From: Oceanisphaera sp. IT1-181 | Lineage (GTDB): Bacteria; Pseudomonadota; Gammaproteobacteria; Enterobacterales; Aeromonadaceae | Reading direction: 5' to 3' | Assembly (NCBI RefSeq): GCF_033807535.1 | Contig: NZ_CP136856.1 | Coordinates: forward strand, 2,289,001-2,353,000 | Length of the DNA: 64,000 nucleotides | Shown here: piece after piece, positions 18,267 to 27,334 of the stretch | How the letters are laid out: every line of letters begins with the position of its first letter | How positions within the stretch are numbered: position 1 is the first letter of the stretch | Made by a program: the position numbers and the translations under genes | The notes under the pieces: model-generated | What the model was told of the DNA's origin: nothing | The model's database searches: none | What the model saw: only the letters and a program-made list of their open reading frames with translations

Positions 18267-18688
18267 TATTTAAGCTTTTTAATACGTTCGGTTTGACTGA
18301 TCACATCGGTCAGTCGAATACCAAACTTGTCGTTCACCACCACCACTTCGCCGTGGGCGATCAAGGTGCCGTTAACCATCACATCCAGCGGCTCACCCGC
18401 TAAACGGTCCAGCTCCACTACCGAGCCTTGGTTAAGCTGCAACAGATTACGAATGCTGATCTGAGTGCGGCCAACTTCCATCGAAATAGTCACAGGAATA
18501 TCTAAGATGGCGTCCAGCTTGCGTCTTTCGTCGCCAGACAACGGCTTATTACTGCTGACGTTAAAATCATCCAGCTCTACGGGCTTGACCGAGCCTGCAT
18601 CATCTTGTTCCGGCTGGCTTTCTTTAACGCTCTGCTCGGCCATGGCTTCGCCCCAAACGTCATCTATCTCGTTTTGTTCATCACTCAT
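18266..18688 (-). CDS. fliN: Flagellar C-ring switch protein FliN
   Basis: The 140-aa protein has an acidic variable N-terminus (to about 55) and a C-terminal SpoA domain (ILDIPVTISMEVGRTQISIR, GSVVELDRLAGEPLDV, HGEVVVVNDKFGIRLTDV). FliN forms the base of the C ring and binds CheY-P. It overlaps the fliM stop by 4 bp. Confidence 0.96.
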   Translation of the reverse strand: MSDEQNEIDDVWGEAMAEQSVKESQPEQDDAGSVKPVELDDFNVSSNKPLSGDERRKLDAILDIPVTISMEVGRTQISIRNLLQLNQGSVVELDRLAGEPLDVMVNGTLIAHGEVVVVNDKFGIRLTDVISQTERIKKLK

Positions 18689-19743
18689 GATGCATCCTCG
18701 ATCGTTCTTTCTAATTCTGCTAATTCGGCTTCACCGTCAATGCGAATACCGCGGCGCGTTACCTGATTGAGTTCGTTTTTAACGGTGTCTGGCTTCTTAA
18801 TCTTTTCATTAATCCGCACCGCCATTTTATCGTGCGAGCGACCCAATTGGCCACGAAAGCTCGGCAAGCCTTCTACGGACACTAATAAATGTTCAGGCAT
18901 ATCGATGGGAATAATATCGCCAGTTTTAAGCTCCATAATATTGCCTAGGCTCAGCTCTTTTTCTAACAGCCGCACCGACATATCCACTTTCACATCGAGA
19001 ATTTCATCACGCAGCGCCTTGCTCCAGCGCAAGTCATTTTCACCTTTGTCACTTTGTACCCCCGCATCCAGCAGCTCACGAATGGGCTCCAGCATGCCGT
19101 AGGGCAAGGTGACGTGAAAATCACCGCCGCCGCCATCCAGCTCAATATGAAACGAGCTCACCACCACCACTTCCGTGGGGCTGACGATATTGGCCATGGT
19201 CGGGTTCACTTCTGAGTCTAAGTATTCAAACTCCACATCCATGACCGGCGCCCAAGCTTCTTTATAATCTTCAAATACCAATTTGAGCAGCAATTGAATC
19301 ACGCGTCGCTCGGTAGGCGTAAATTCACGACCTTCAATTTTGGCATGACGACCGTCGCCACCAAAAAAGTTGTCCACCAAAATAAACACCAAGCGCGCTT
19401 CCATGGTCACCAGACCTATGCCTTTAAGCGGCCGAAAGCGCACCATGTTTAAACTGGTGGGCAAAAATAACGAATGCACGTATTCGCCAAACTTAATCAT
19501 TTGCACGCCATTCACCGACACTTCGGCGGTGCGACGCATCATATTAAATAAGCTGATGCGCATATGGCGGGCAAAACGTTCGTTAACCATCTCAAGGGTC
19601 GGCATGCGCCCACGCACGATGCGATCTTGAGAGGAAAAATCGAACATAGAAACGCCGCCCGCATTACCGGCCGACTCATCTTCTACATCATCTACCCCGT
19701 GTAACAGGGCATCAATTTCATCCTGAGATAATAGATCGCTCAC
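18685..19743 (-). CDS. fliM: Flagellar C-ring switch protein FliM
   Basis: The 352-aa protein starts MSDLLSQDEIDALLHGV, where LSQDEIDALL is the CheY-P binding peptide. A middle domain (about 50-235) and a C-terminal SpoA-like domain (about 260-330) follow. FliM receives the CheY-P signal and switches rotation. It starts 7 bp after fliL. Confidence 0.97.
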   Translation of the reverse strand: MSDLLSQDEIDALLHGVDDVEDESAGNAGGVSMFDFSSQDRIVRGRMPTLEMVNERFARHMRISLFNMMRRTAEVSVNGVQMIKFGEYVHSLFLPTSLNMVRFRPLKGIGLVTMEARLVFILVDNFFGGDGRHAKIEGREFTPTERRVIQLLLKLVFEDYKEAWAPVMDVEFEYLDSEVNPTMANIVSPTEVVVVSSFHIELDGGGGDFHVTLPYGMLEPIRELLDAGVQSDKGENDLRWSKALRDEILDVKVDMSVRLLEKELSLGNIMELKTGDIIPIDMPEHLLVSVEGLPSFRGQLGRSHDKMAVRINEKIKKPDTVKNELNQVTRRGIRIDGEAELAELERTIEDAS

Positions 19744-19750
19744 GATTCAC

Positions 19751-20224
19751 CTATTGCATTACGATACTGGTAAACAGCACTTTTTCGACCAAGGGTTTGC
19801 CCACTTCTTCGGTTAGCACCGCGTTCAGTTCATCAAGCGCTTCTTGCTTGACGGTGAGTTTGCCTTCTGCCGTAAGGTAGTTATCGGCGGTTTGCCGGCT
19901 AAATACCGTGAGTAAGGTACTTTCTAATAACGGCAGATGACGCTGGGCGAGCGCTTGGCCTTGATCGCCGCGCACCATTAGTTGCACTTCTATCTGCACT
20001 AAACGCTCACGCCGCCCCGCCGTTACCGGGAAAATAAATGGCCGCGATAAGCCCACATACAGCGCCTTATTATTCACTACCGGCTCTTTTTCGACGTTAT
20101 CGGCGGAGGGTTTTAATAGCATGAAGGCACCGCCACCCACCGCCACTAACAACAGACTGATAATAATTAAAATCAGTTTGCGTTTGTACCATGCCACTTT
20201 GGGCATGATCAGATCGTCTGCCAT
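19751..20224 (-). CDS. fliL: Flagellar basal body-associated protein FliL
   Basis: The 157-aa protein has a short cytoplasmic start, one membrane helix (about 15-37) and a periplasmic FliL domain ending in LVEKVLFTSIVMQ. FliL surrounds stators and supports torque. It lies between fliK (94-bp gap) and fliM. Confidence 0.95.
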   Translation of the reverse strand: MADDLIMPKVAWYKRKLILIIISLLLVAVGGGAFMLLKPSADNVEKEPVVNNKALYVGLSRPFIFPVTAGRRERLVQIEVQLMVRGDQGQALAQRHLPLLESTLLTVFSRQTADNYLTAEGKLTVKQEALDELNAVLTEEVGKPLVEKVLFTSIVMQ

Positions 20225-20318
20225 GGTTACCCTTAAATTAATTACCCTTCGTTGGTGCCCATCACTTTTACATAAAGTATGTCGTTATCACCAACGCGCC
20301 CTAGTGTACTCGTTTCGT

Positions 20319-22508
20319 TTAAGCAAAAAAGTCTATTTTGGCACCATCAGCGCCGTCACGTGTGTGCGGCTGCGAATCTAACGTTTGCTCTTGTATTGCA
20401 TCACCGCTGGCAGAATAACTGCGCCACTGGCTTTCTTGCCCTGTTTGGCTCGCTTGCTGACCCGCTTGTTGCTGGCCGGACTGACCTGACTCACCCTGAG
20501 CAAACCCTTGAGATAAGAAACTGCCATTGGCCTGATTTGGGCCTGATTGCTGCTGGTTAGCTTGTTGTCCGGCTTGCTGCTGGCTAGATTGCTGCTGGCC
20601 TTGGTGTAAGTTCATGCCTTGTTGCTGCAGCATTTCTCTTAAACGCGGCATGGCCTGCTCAAGCAATTCGCGCGCTTGTGGGTGGCTGGCCACAAATTGC
20701 ACCTGTACTTCGCCTTGCTCCATGCGAATTTGAATGCGCATGGCACCAAATTCAGACGGATTCAGCTTTATATCTGCTTCTTGTAAGTTTTGACTGACCA
20801 CCACTTGCGCTTGTTGTGCTAACTGCTTGGCATTTTGCTCGGCGGAGCCATGTAGCGTCAGCGCCTTGTCTAACATAGCGGTACGCTCAGGCGTGGCGGC
20901 CAATAAGGCGTGTTCGCGATTGATGAATAAACCGCTGGCCTCTTGGCCACTGGTCGATGATTGAGTGTTAGCGTCTGCAGTGCCCATCGTCACAAAGTGA
21001 GCGGTATTACTCGCCAAGGCAGTGAGCGGCTCAGCATCCTGATTACGATCAGACTTCGCCAATGCCGCATTAATGGCTCGCGCCGCGCTGGACTTCTCAC
21101 CTAACGCTAAAGCGGTATCTGCGTCTAAACTTACGCCCGCCTTGGTGCTCACCGTATTCGGCCCCTGCGACCAGCGTTTGCCATGTTCAATTTGCGCCAA
21201 CCATTCCGGTGCCGCAGCCCGCGCCGCCGTATCGGGAGCCAAGCTCACCGCTCGCGTGTTTTGCTCGGCTTTGGCGTCTTGCTCACTTACTTGAGCCGAA
21301 ACGTTAACCTCGGCGTGCTCCGCCAGTATTTGCGCAGCTTGGTTCGCGGCTTGAGTTACTTGAGTTTGCGTTACTTGAGCTTGAGCGCCTTGGGCTTGGC
21401 CCGATAGAGATGTGACCGATTGAGATGCAGCTGATTGCGTGGCCGAAGACGTGACCGCTTGCAAGCTAGGAGCTTGGGCAGCGCCGAAAGCTGATGAGCT
21501 AACGCTCGCTGGCTTATCGGTTGCTTTGGCTGCGTCTTCTGTTGGCTCTGCGCTGTTACCCGCCCCTGCCGATAAAGCAGCGTTGTTCGCTGGCACGGCG
21601 GCTTGGTTAGCTGCAACAGGGGCTTTGGCTGCTATATCGGCTGCGACTTTTGCTTCATTCGCTGTCACTTTATCTGAGCTCTGAGCGGCGGCTGAAGCCT
21701 TAGCCGCATCGCCCACAAGCGGTGATTTTACGCTGGCTTGATCGGCGTTCACGGCTATTTGAGCAGAAGAAGTTGCAGACTCAGGCGGCAAAACTCTGCC
21801 ACCTTGCCCCGTTGCCGCTGCGCTTTTAGTTTCGCTTTTTATTTCATTATTAGCTGCAGTATCGCTTTCAGACTCGAGCAGAGTACTGGCCTGAGCGTTA
21901 ACTTGAGCACTGTTCTGAGTGCTTAGTGCCGCTTTTTCACTGGCTTTATTCTCTGTGAGCTTATTATCGGCATTGGCGGGAATGGCGGGAATGGGCTCGA
22001 CCTTGGATGCATGCAACTCAGGGGCAAGATTGAGAGTAGCGAAGGCAGGCTGTGCCCAAGCTGACGCAAGATCTTCTTCACCATCTGCAGCTTGTTCAGG
22101 CTGAGCTTGAGCGTCGGTTTTGCTCGTTTTAGCTTCAGTAGCTGCAGCTTTAGTAGTTATAGCCGTGTTCGCTGTAGCTGCGCCGGTATCGGCTTGGCTC
22201 TTAGCGTCAGGTTGAGCATCGGCTTCACCTTGCTCATCCGCCTTAGCAATAACCTGCGGCGCCGACTGCTCTGCTAAATTTTCTGACTGACTATTAACTG
22301 ACTTATCTTTCGCAGCAGCGCTTTGGGTCGATGATGAGGACTGACTTTCAGACTCTTTTGAAAACACTTCAGCAAACAGGCCGCCGTTAGCAGCCTCTGC
22401 ATTCTTGCCCGCGCCTGAGGCTTGACCCGCAGTGCTGGCTTTACCCACAGCTGAGCCGCCCAGCTCTGAGCCAGAAGGCATGCTTACCGACATTATATTC
22501 ATGGTCAT
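20319..22508 (-). CDS. fliK: Flagellar hook-length control protein FliK
   Basis: The 729-aa protein is mostly low complexity, rich in Ala, Gln, Ser, Asp and Lys. The conserved C-terminal hook-length domain lies at about 565-650 (LNPSEFGAMRIQIRMEQGEV and HPQARELLEQAMPRLREMLQ). A Gln/Ser/Gly-rich tail, including GQQQSSQQQAGQQ, then leads to the end. FliK measures hook length and triggers the FlhB switch. At 729 aa it is longer than the usual roughly 400-650. The start carries two nearby in-frame ATG codons (22508, 22502). Confidence 0.93.
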   Translation of the reverse strand: MTMNIMSVSMPSGSELGGSAVGKASTAGQASGAGKNAEAANGGLFAEVFSKESESQSSSSTQSAAAKDKSVNSQSENLAEQSAPQVIAKADEQGEADAQPDAKSQADTGAATANTAITTKAAATEAKTSKTDAQAQPEQAADGEEDLASAWAQPAFATLNLAPELHASKVEPIPAIPANADNKLTENKASEKAALSTQNSAQVNAQASTLLESESDTAANNEIKSETKSAAATGQGGRVLPPESATSSAQIAVNADQASVKSPLVGDAAKASAAAQSSDKVTANEAKVAADIAAKAPVAANQAAVPANNAALSAGAGNSAEPTEDAAKATDKPASVSSSAFGAAQAPSLQAVTSSATQSAASQSVTSLSGQAQGAQAQVTQTQVTQAANQAAQILAEHAEVNVSAQVSEQDAKAEQNTRAVSLAPDTAARAAAPEWLAQIEHGKRWSQGPNTVSTKAGVSLDADTALALGEKSSAARAINAALAKSDRNQDAEPLTALASNTAHFVTMGTADANTQSSTSGQEASGLFINREHALLAATPERTAMLDKALTLHGSAEQNAKQLAQQAQVVVSQNLQEADIKLNPSEFGAMRIQIRMEQGEVQVQFVASHPQARELLEQAMPRLREMLQQQGMNLHQGQQQSSQQQAGQQANQQQSGPNQANGSFLSQGFAQGESGQSGQQQAGQQASQTGQESQWRSYSASGDAIQEQTLDSQPHTRDGADGAKIDFFA

Positions 22509-22650
22509 ATTAAAATGTTCCCCATCAATCCTGCGGCTTAATCGTCAGCCAAAAATGCTTTATCTCGTGCCACACCCAAGCAACCCAAGACTAATGCCAG
22601 ATCAATGCAAGAAATGAACCAAGATGTAAGGGCAGCGCTACGCGCAATAA

Positions 22651-22876
22651 TGGTGAAGGGTGAATGGTGAATGGTGAATGGTGAAAAATTTTGCACGCGG
22701 ACAGTGTTGCGCTTTGGCTTTTGTAGAGGCCGCTTTAGCTGGCCGGTGTTGTGCAGCAACACTTAAACATCAAACACCAAAAACATTGAACCTCGTAGCT
22801 CGGCGCTTTCATCGGTAGAAATATGCTTTTAAAGCCCAGCAAAGCTGGGCCAGCCGGCTGAAGCGGCTTCTACAGG
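22651..22876. repeat. Heptamer microsatellite and family B hairpin, fliK-fliJ gap
   Basis: The 394-bp gap has a heptamer run (GGTGAAGGGTGAATGGTG, then GTGAATG units, about 22651-22683). It also has a hairpin whose arms are TGTAGAGGCCGCTTTAGCTG (about 22721-22740) and CAGCCGGCTGAAGCGGCTTC (about 22848-22871). No gene is seen, and no confident promoter for fliK. Confidence 0.7.
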
Positions 22877-22902
22877 TAAATGTCTTTTATTGGGCACTAC
22901 CA

Positions 22903-23349
22903 CTATCTTTGAGCATTCTTTTGGCTATAGAAGCGATGCAGGGTGAGTTCGTCGAGCATCTTTTGTTCTTGCTTGTCGCTTTCTTTTTGCTGCCGCTCAG
23001 CTTCGCGCTCAAGCAGGGTTTCTATAGCTTGCTTGCGGGCGCGCACCGCCATCCAAGCGGTGCGAGTTTGTTCAACTTGCGCTCTAGCATTGCTGAGCCC
23101 GTCTACTTGCTGCTCTTGGGCGGCTTCTAGCTTATTGATAAAGCCTTGAAAGTGACTAAATTGATTGGCGCTTAAGCCTTCACGACCGCGCTTTTGAAAG
23201 TCTTCACTGTAGTTGCGCTGATATTGGCTCAGCATTTGCTGCTGCTGCGCTAATTGCTGCAATTGTAATTGCGCAGCCGAGAGCTCCGCCGAAGCTTGGC
23301 GCTCTTTATTATCTAATTGTTCGAGTAATAAATGCAGTGCTCTGCTCAT
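22903..23349 (-). CDS. fliJ: Flagellar export chaperone-like stalk protein FliJ
   Basis: The 148-aa, almost wholly helical and Gln-rich protein (LQLQQLAQQQQMLSQYQRNY) is predicted to form a coiled coil. FliJ is the central stalk of the FliI ATPase and contacts FlhA. It normally follows fliI within a few bases, but here 610 bp of repeats lie between them. On the other side it is separated from fliK by 394 bp. Confidence 0.9.
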   Translation of the reverse strand: MSRALHLLLEQLDNKERQASAELSAAQLQLQQLAQQQQMLSQYQRNYSEDFQKRGREGLSANQFSHFQGFINKLEAAQEQQVDGLSNARAQVEQTRTAWMAVRARKQAIETLLEREAERQQKESDKQEQKMLDELTLHRFYSQKNAQR

Positions 23350-23417
23350 TGCTTAGCCTTACCTGATTACGTATGAACCTCAGCCATAACGCACCCTGTT
23401 TCGGTTTGTTCTTTGTA

Positions 23418-23545
23418 GCTGCCCCGTCTCTTTAATAAAGAGGACTTCGGCAGGCCAGCTCTGCTGGCTGTTACTGAGGTTTAGATTTAAACCCAAACAC
23501 CAAACCGGGCCGAAGTCCTCTTCGCCGAAGAGACGGGCCCCTACA
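23418..23545. repeat. Family B hairpin, fliI-fliJ gap
   Basis: A long imperfect hairpin: GTAGCTGCCCCGTCTCTTTA with AGAGGACTTCGGCAGGCCAG at the left pairs with GGGCCGAAGTCCTCTTCG and GAGACGGGCCCCTAC at the right. It shares the GGCCAGCnnnGCTGG internal motif with the 13.9-kb array. Confidence 0.75.
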
Positions 23546-23725
23546 AGGTCGAAATACCAAACTGAGCCTCATATTCTTCACCGAAGAGGCGGTGCCTACC
23601 TGTCACCTATTGAATTCATTGGTGCTGAGTTCTCTGAAACATGGCTGAGCTTTGTGGGTAATCAGGTAGCCTTATCCATGCGAAGGGTGAAGCGGAAAAA
23701 TAACATCAAACCTAACACCATTTTT

Positions 23726-23906
23726 GCCACGGAATCCACGGAAGAACACGGAACAATAGAGATCAGATCTGAAAGGGTCTTAATATATAAGGGATAAACA
23801 CCAACCCACCAAAGAGCATGCTCTTACCCCCCAAGACTCTTAGTCACTTTTCGCTCGTATCTCAGCTTAATTTTTCTGCGGGTTCCGTGTTCTTCCGTGG
23901 CAGATT
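23726..23906. repeat. Family E 180-bp imperfect palindrome
   Basis: The left end TTTGCCACGGAATCCACGG, with GAAGAACACGGAA, is the reverse complement of the right end TTCCGTGTTCTTCCGTGGCA. AGATCAGATCTGAAAGG lies inside. A second full copy is at 31840-32030, a left half at 35505-35560 and a right half at 33440-33480. The ends look like terminal inverted repeats of a small non-autonomous element. Confidence 0.75.
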
Positions 23907-23959
23907 AGTCCCTAGTTTTAGCTCTTAATAACTAAAGTCACGTGCTTACCTTCACGCGC

Positions 23960-25417
23960 TTAATTCGCCCTTAACAGCGGCCCGCTGATATGCGCCAAGT
24001 CCGCCAAACACATGGGCATTTCTACTACGTCTGTCATGCTTTGGGTTAAAAAGTGCTCTAAGCGCGGGCGGATTTGAATCGCCATATCGATGCGCGGATC
24101 GGCACCGGACTGATAAGCGCCCAAATTGATCAAATCGTGATTTTGCTGATACAGCGCATAGGCCTGCTTGACCACCCGCGCTTGTTGCTGATGTTCTTGG
24201 GTGGTGACTGCCGTCATCACCCGGCTGATGGATTTTTCAATATCGATGGCCGGATAATGGCCGCTGTCCGCCAATTGACGAGACAAGACGATGTGGCCAT
24301 CTAAGATAGCTCGCGAGGCATCGGCAATCGGGTCTTGCAAGTCATCGCCTTCGGTTAATACCGTAAAAAAGGCGGTAATGCTGCCCTGCCCTTCGCCGCC
24401 GTTACCGGCGCGCTCCACCAGTGCCGGCAGGCGAGCAAACACAGAGGGCGGATAGCCCTTGCTGGCCGGCGGTTCGCCCACCGCCAGTGCGATTTCGCGC
24501 TGGGCTTGGGCATAACGGGTTAAGGAGTCCATCAGCAGCAAAACATTTAAATTTTGGTCACGAAAATATTCCGCCAAAGTTAAGGCGGTTTCACAGCCTT
24601 TAAGGCGCATTAGGGGCGACGAATCCGCAGGGGCGGCGACCACCACTGAGCGCGCACGGCCCTCAACACCCAATATTTCATCGATAAATTCTTTTACTTC
24701 TCGGCCCCGCTCGCCAATTAAGCCCACTACCACTACATCGGCTTTAGCACCGCGAGTCATCATGCCCATCAGCACACTCTTACCCACGCCAGAGCCTGCA
24801 AATAAGCCCATGCGCTGGCCTTGGCCGACGGTGATCAGTGCGTTAATGGCGCGCACACCCACATCCATCACCTCACGAATGGGTTTGCGCGCCATGGGGT
24901 TTAATCGTGGAGCGGTAAAATCGGCGGTTTTGGTGGTCACAATGGGGCCTAAACCGTCCAGCGGTTGGCCGATACCGTCAATTACTCGGCCTAGTAATTC
25001 CATGCCCACCGGCACACCTTCGCCTTGGCCCACAGGGGTCACGCGCGCGCCGGGGATCACGCCTTTTAGCGATTCGCTGGGCATTAAAAACAGCTTATCG
25101 TCAGAAAAGCCCACCACTTCGGCGTCCATGTCGCCAAACAACGTTTGAATTTTACACAAACTGCCCACGGCGGCGGTACAACCTACGGCTTCCAGCGTTA
25201 AGCCCACCACGCGGGTAAGTTTGCCGCTGGCGGCCATGGCGGGTACTAAGCCTTTGGTTTGGTAAGCGTTAAGCCGTTTAAGGAGGGGCATTTTAGTCTT
25301 TGGCTGTGCGCTGCTACTTGGCTGCTTATGGCTACTTGGCGGCAGAGGGCTATTCTGCGGCAGAGGAGTATCTTGCGACATAGCGCTACCCTGTTGCTCA
25401 AGGCTATTCTGGGGCAT
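23960..25417 (-). CDS. fliI: Flagellar export ATPase FliI
   Basis: The 485-aa F1-type ATPase has Walker A GLFAGSGVGKS (near residue 205), GERGREVKEFID, and LLLMDSLTRYAQAQREIALA for the Walker B region. It energises export together with FliH and FliJ. The first about 42 residues are Pro/Gln/Ser-rich and repetitive (PQNS occurs twice). The family core begins near MPLLKRLNAYQ (M43), so starts at 25417, 25381 or 25291 are all possible; none has a strong ribosome site. The longest start overlaps fliH by 14 bp. Confidence 0.95.
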   Translation of the reverse strand: MPQNSLEQQGSAMSQDTPLPQNSPLPPSSHKQPSSSAQPKTKMPLLKRLNAYQTKGLVPAMAASGKLTRVVGLTLEAVGCTAAVGSLCKIQTLFGDMDAEVVGFSDDKLFLMPSESLKGVIPGARVTPVGQGEGVPVGMELLGRVIDGIGQPLDGLGPIVTTKTADFTAPRLNPMARKPIREVMDVGVRAINALITVGQGQRMGLFAGSGVGKSVLMGMMTRGAKADVVVVGLIGERGREVKEFIDEILGVEGRARSVVVAAPADSSPLMRLKGCETALTLAEYFRDQNLNVLLLMDSLTRYAQAQREIALAVGEPPASKGYPPSVFARLPALVERAGNGGEGQGSITAFFTVLTEGDDLQDPIADASRAILDGHIVLSRQLADSGHYPAIDIEKSISRVMTAVTTQEHQQQARVVKQAYALYQQNHDLINLGAYQSGADPRIDMAIQIRPRLEHFLTQSMTDVVEMPMCLADLAHISGPLLRAN

Positions 25418-26291
25418 GGAAACGGGCCCAGTTGGCTTTAAGGAAGTTCGCCATCAGCTCGTCAATACGCCGTGCCAGACTCACGTCCAGCTCAGAAAGT
25501 GCGGTTTTTACCCGTAAATCACCGCGCGCTTGGGCAGGCTCACTGATCAACTGCCAATGGCGCTGCTCAAGGCTGCGTTCATCAAAATGCTGTTCAAGCA
25601 CAGCTAGGTCTTCTGGATGCAAATACAGGGTAATTTTGGTGGTATCACCGTGATTATCGGCACCGGGCAAGGCCGACATCGCCTCTTGCACCGTGGCCAG
25701 CAATAGCTGTGGTGAAGTAGTGGCTTCGATTTTTAATAAATTGCGCGCCAGCTCTTGTGCCAGCGTCACCAAGCTTTGCTCCACCACTTTATCGACCTGC
25801 GCCAAGGGCGCTTGTAGCTGAGCGATAAGCTGCTCCCACTGCTGCACTTGAGCTGCAATTTGTTCGCGGCCCTCATTCAAGCCTTGCTCTGTGCCTTGGC
25901 TTAAGCCCGCGTCATGACCTTGTTGCATGCCCGTTAGGCGGCCTTCTTCTTCGCCTGCAATAATGCCTGCTTGCTTGCCTTGCTCAAAGCCCTCCTCATA
26001 GGCGGCTTGGCGAATTTCTTCCAGTGCTTCAGCCGTGAGCGGCTCAGGCTCGGGAGTATATACAGGCTCGTCATGAACAACGGTGGCACGGCGCTTAATA
26101 TTCAGGGCTTGGGTGGGCTCTGGCTGAGGTTGCGTAACCCTAGACTCTGACAATTCAGGCCAAGGCCAGCTATCTGAGTCTGGCCCTGCTGCTAACTCTG
26201 CATCTAACTCGCTGCCAAATTCTCTGTTTAGTTCAGAGTTACGCCCGGCGGGAATGCGCCCAGGTTTTGCGCCATAAGGATGCCGACTCAT
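25404..26291 (-). CDS. fliH: Flagellar export ATPase regulator FliH
   Basis: The 295-aa protein has a disordered N-terminus and a GxxxG-type repeat helix at about 98-146 (EEGFEQGKQAGIIAGEEEGR and following), the hallmark of FliH. A C-terminal FliI-binding domain follows. FliH holds FliI at the C ring. It overlaps fliG by 4 bp and fliI by 14 bp. Confidence 0.94.
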   Translation of the reverse strand: MSRHPYGAKPGRIPAGRNSELNREFGSELDAELAAGPDSDSWPWPELSESRVTQPQPEPTQALNIKRRATVVHDEPVYTPEPEPLTAEALEEIRQAAYEEGFEQGKQAGIIAGEEEGRLTGMQQGHDAGLSQGTEQGLNEGREQIAAQVQQWEQLIAQLQAPLAQVDKVVEQSLVTLAQELARNLLKIEATTSPQLLLATVQEAMSALPGADNHGDTTKITLYLHPEDLAVLEQHFDERSLEQRHWQLISEPAQARGDLRVKTALSELDVSLARRIDELMANFLKANWARFHAPE

Positions 26292-27334
26292 ATAAAGTCG
26301 TCTCCGCCGCCTTTAGACAGCATCAGCTCGCCACTGTCGGCCAAACGCCGTGCGGCAGCCAATATTTCTTTCTGCGCCAGCTCCACATCACTCACCCGCA
26401 CTGGGCCCATGGCTTCGAGATCGTCTTGCAGCAATTCTGCCGCTCGCTTAGACATATTGCGTAAAAACTTCTCTTTAAGCTGATCGTCGGCACCTTTTAG
26501 CGCGCGCTGTAGCAGCTCGCCGTTTACTTCACGCAGCAGCATTTGCACGCCACGGTCGTCTATATCGATTAAATTTTCGAAGACAAACATCAAGTCTTGG
26601 ATCTTCATGCTCATTTCTTCATCTTCATCACGAATGGCATCCATCAAGGTGCCCTCTACCGACGTATCCAGGTAGTTCATGATGTTGGCCGCCGCCTTTA
26701 AGCCGCCCATTTTCGCCGCTTTGGCACCACTTTGGCCGGCAAATTGTTTTTCCATAATGTCGTTCAGTTCTTGCAATGCCGCCGGCTGCACTTCTTCTAG
26801 CTCGGCAATGCGCATCACTAAATCTAGGCGCACCGGCTCAGCAAATTGCTGCAAAATTTCTGCCGCTTGCTCTGGATCTAAATACGACAACACTATGGTT
26901 TGAATTTGCGGGTGCTCGTTCAAAATAATGCCTGCTACTTGGCGCGCATCCATCCATTTCAGTGAATCCAAGCCGCGCGAGCCCGCACCCGCAGAGATTT
27001 GATCTACCAAGCGCCCTGCTTTGTCTTCACCCAGTGCTGCCACTAGTGCATTACGCACAAAATCTTGGCTGCCGACGCCAATTTTGGTGAAGCGCTGAAT
27101 ATCTTCGATAAATAATCGGTGTACCGCGCCCACTCGGTCGGGGCCAAAATCCCCCACGCCCGCCATTTTCATGCCCAGACGCTGTACTTGCTTAGGATCG
27201 AGGTGGCGAAATATTTGCGCCGCGTCTTCTTCACGCAGACTCAGCATTAACAGCGCGGCTTTTTCGGTGCCGGACATCTTATCGAGCACCTTTCGCTGCT
27301 CTTCCGTCACCATTAGCTGTTCAGTATTACTCAT
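26288..27334 (-). CDS. fliG: Flagellar motor switch protein FliG
   Basis: The 348-aa protein has armadillo-like middle and C-terminal domains. MGPVRVSDVELAQKEILAAA and the charged torque helix around VFENLIDIDDRGVQMLLREV are visible. FliG binds FliF and transmits torque from stators. It overlaps fliF by 8 bp. Confidence 0.97.
   Translation of the reverse strand: MSNTEQLMVTEEQRKVLDKMSGTEKAALLMLSLREEDAAQIFRHLDPKQVQRLGMKMAGVGDFGPDRVGAVHRLFIEDIQRFTKIGVGSQDFVRNALVAALGEDKAGRLVDQISAGAGSRGLDSLKWMDARQVAGIILNEHPQIQTIVLSYLDPEQAAEILQQFAEPVRLDLVMRIAELEEVQPAALQELNDIMEKQFAGQSGAKAAKMGGLKAAANIMNYLDTSVEGTLMDAIRDEDEEMSMKIQDLMFVFENLIDIDDRGVQMLLREVNGELLQRALKGADDQLKEKFLRNMSKRAAELLQDDLEAMGPVRVSDVELAQKEILAAARRLADSGELMLSKGGGDDFI

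Noticed and set aside
22556..22572. Sigma-54-like site upstream of fliK (TGGCACG with a GC box)
   Set aside because: The GG-to-GC spacing is one base too long, which sigma-54 rarely tolerates; the -12 box is AAAGC.
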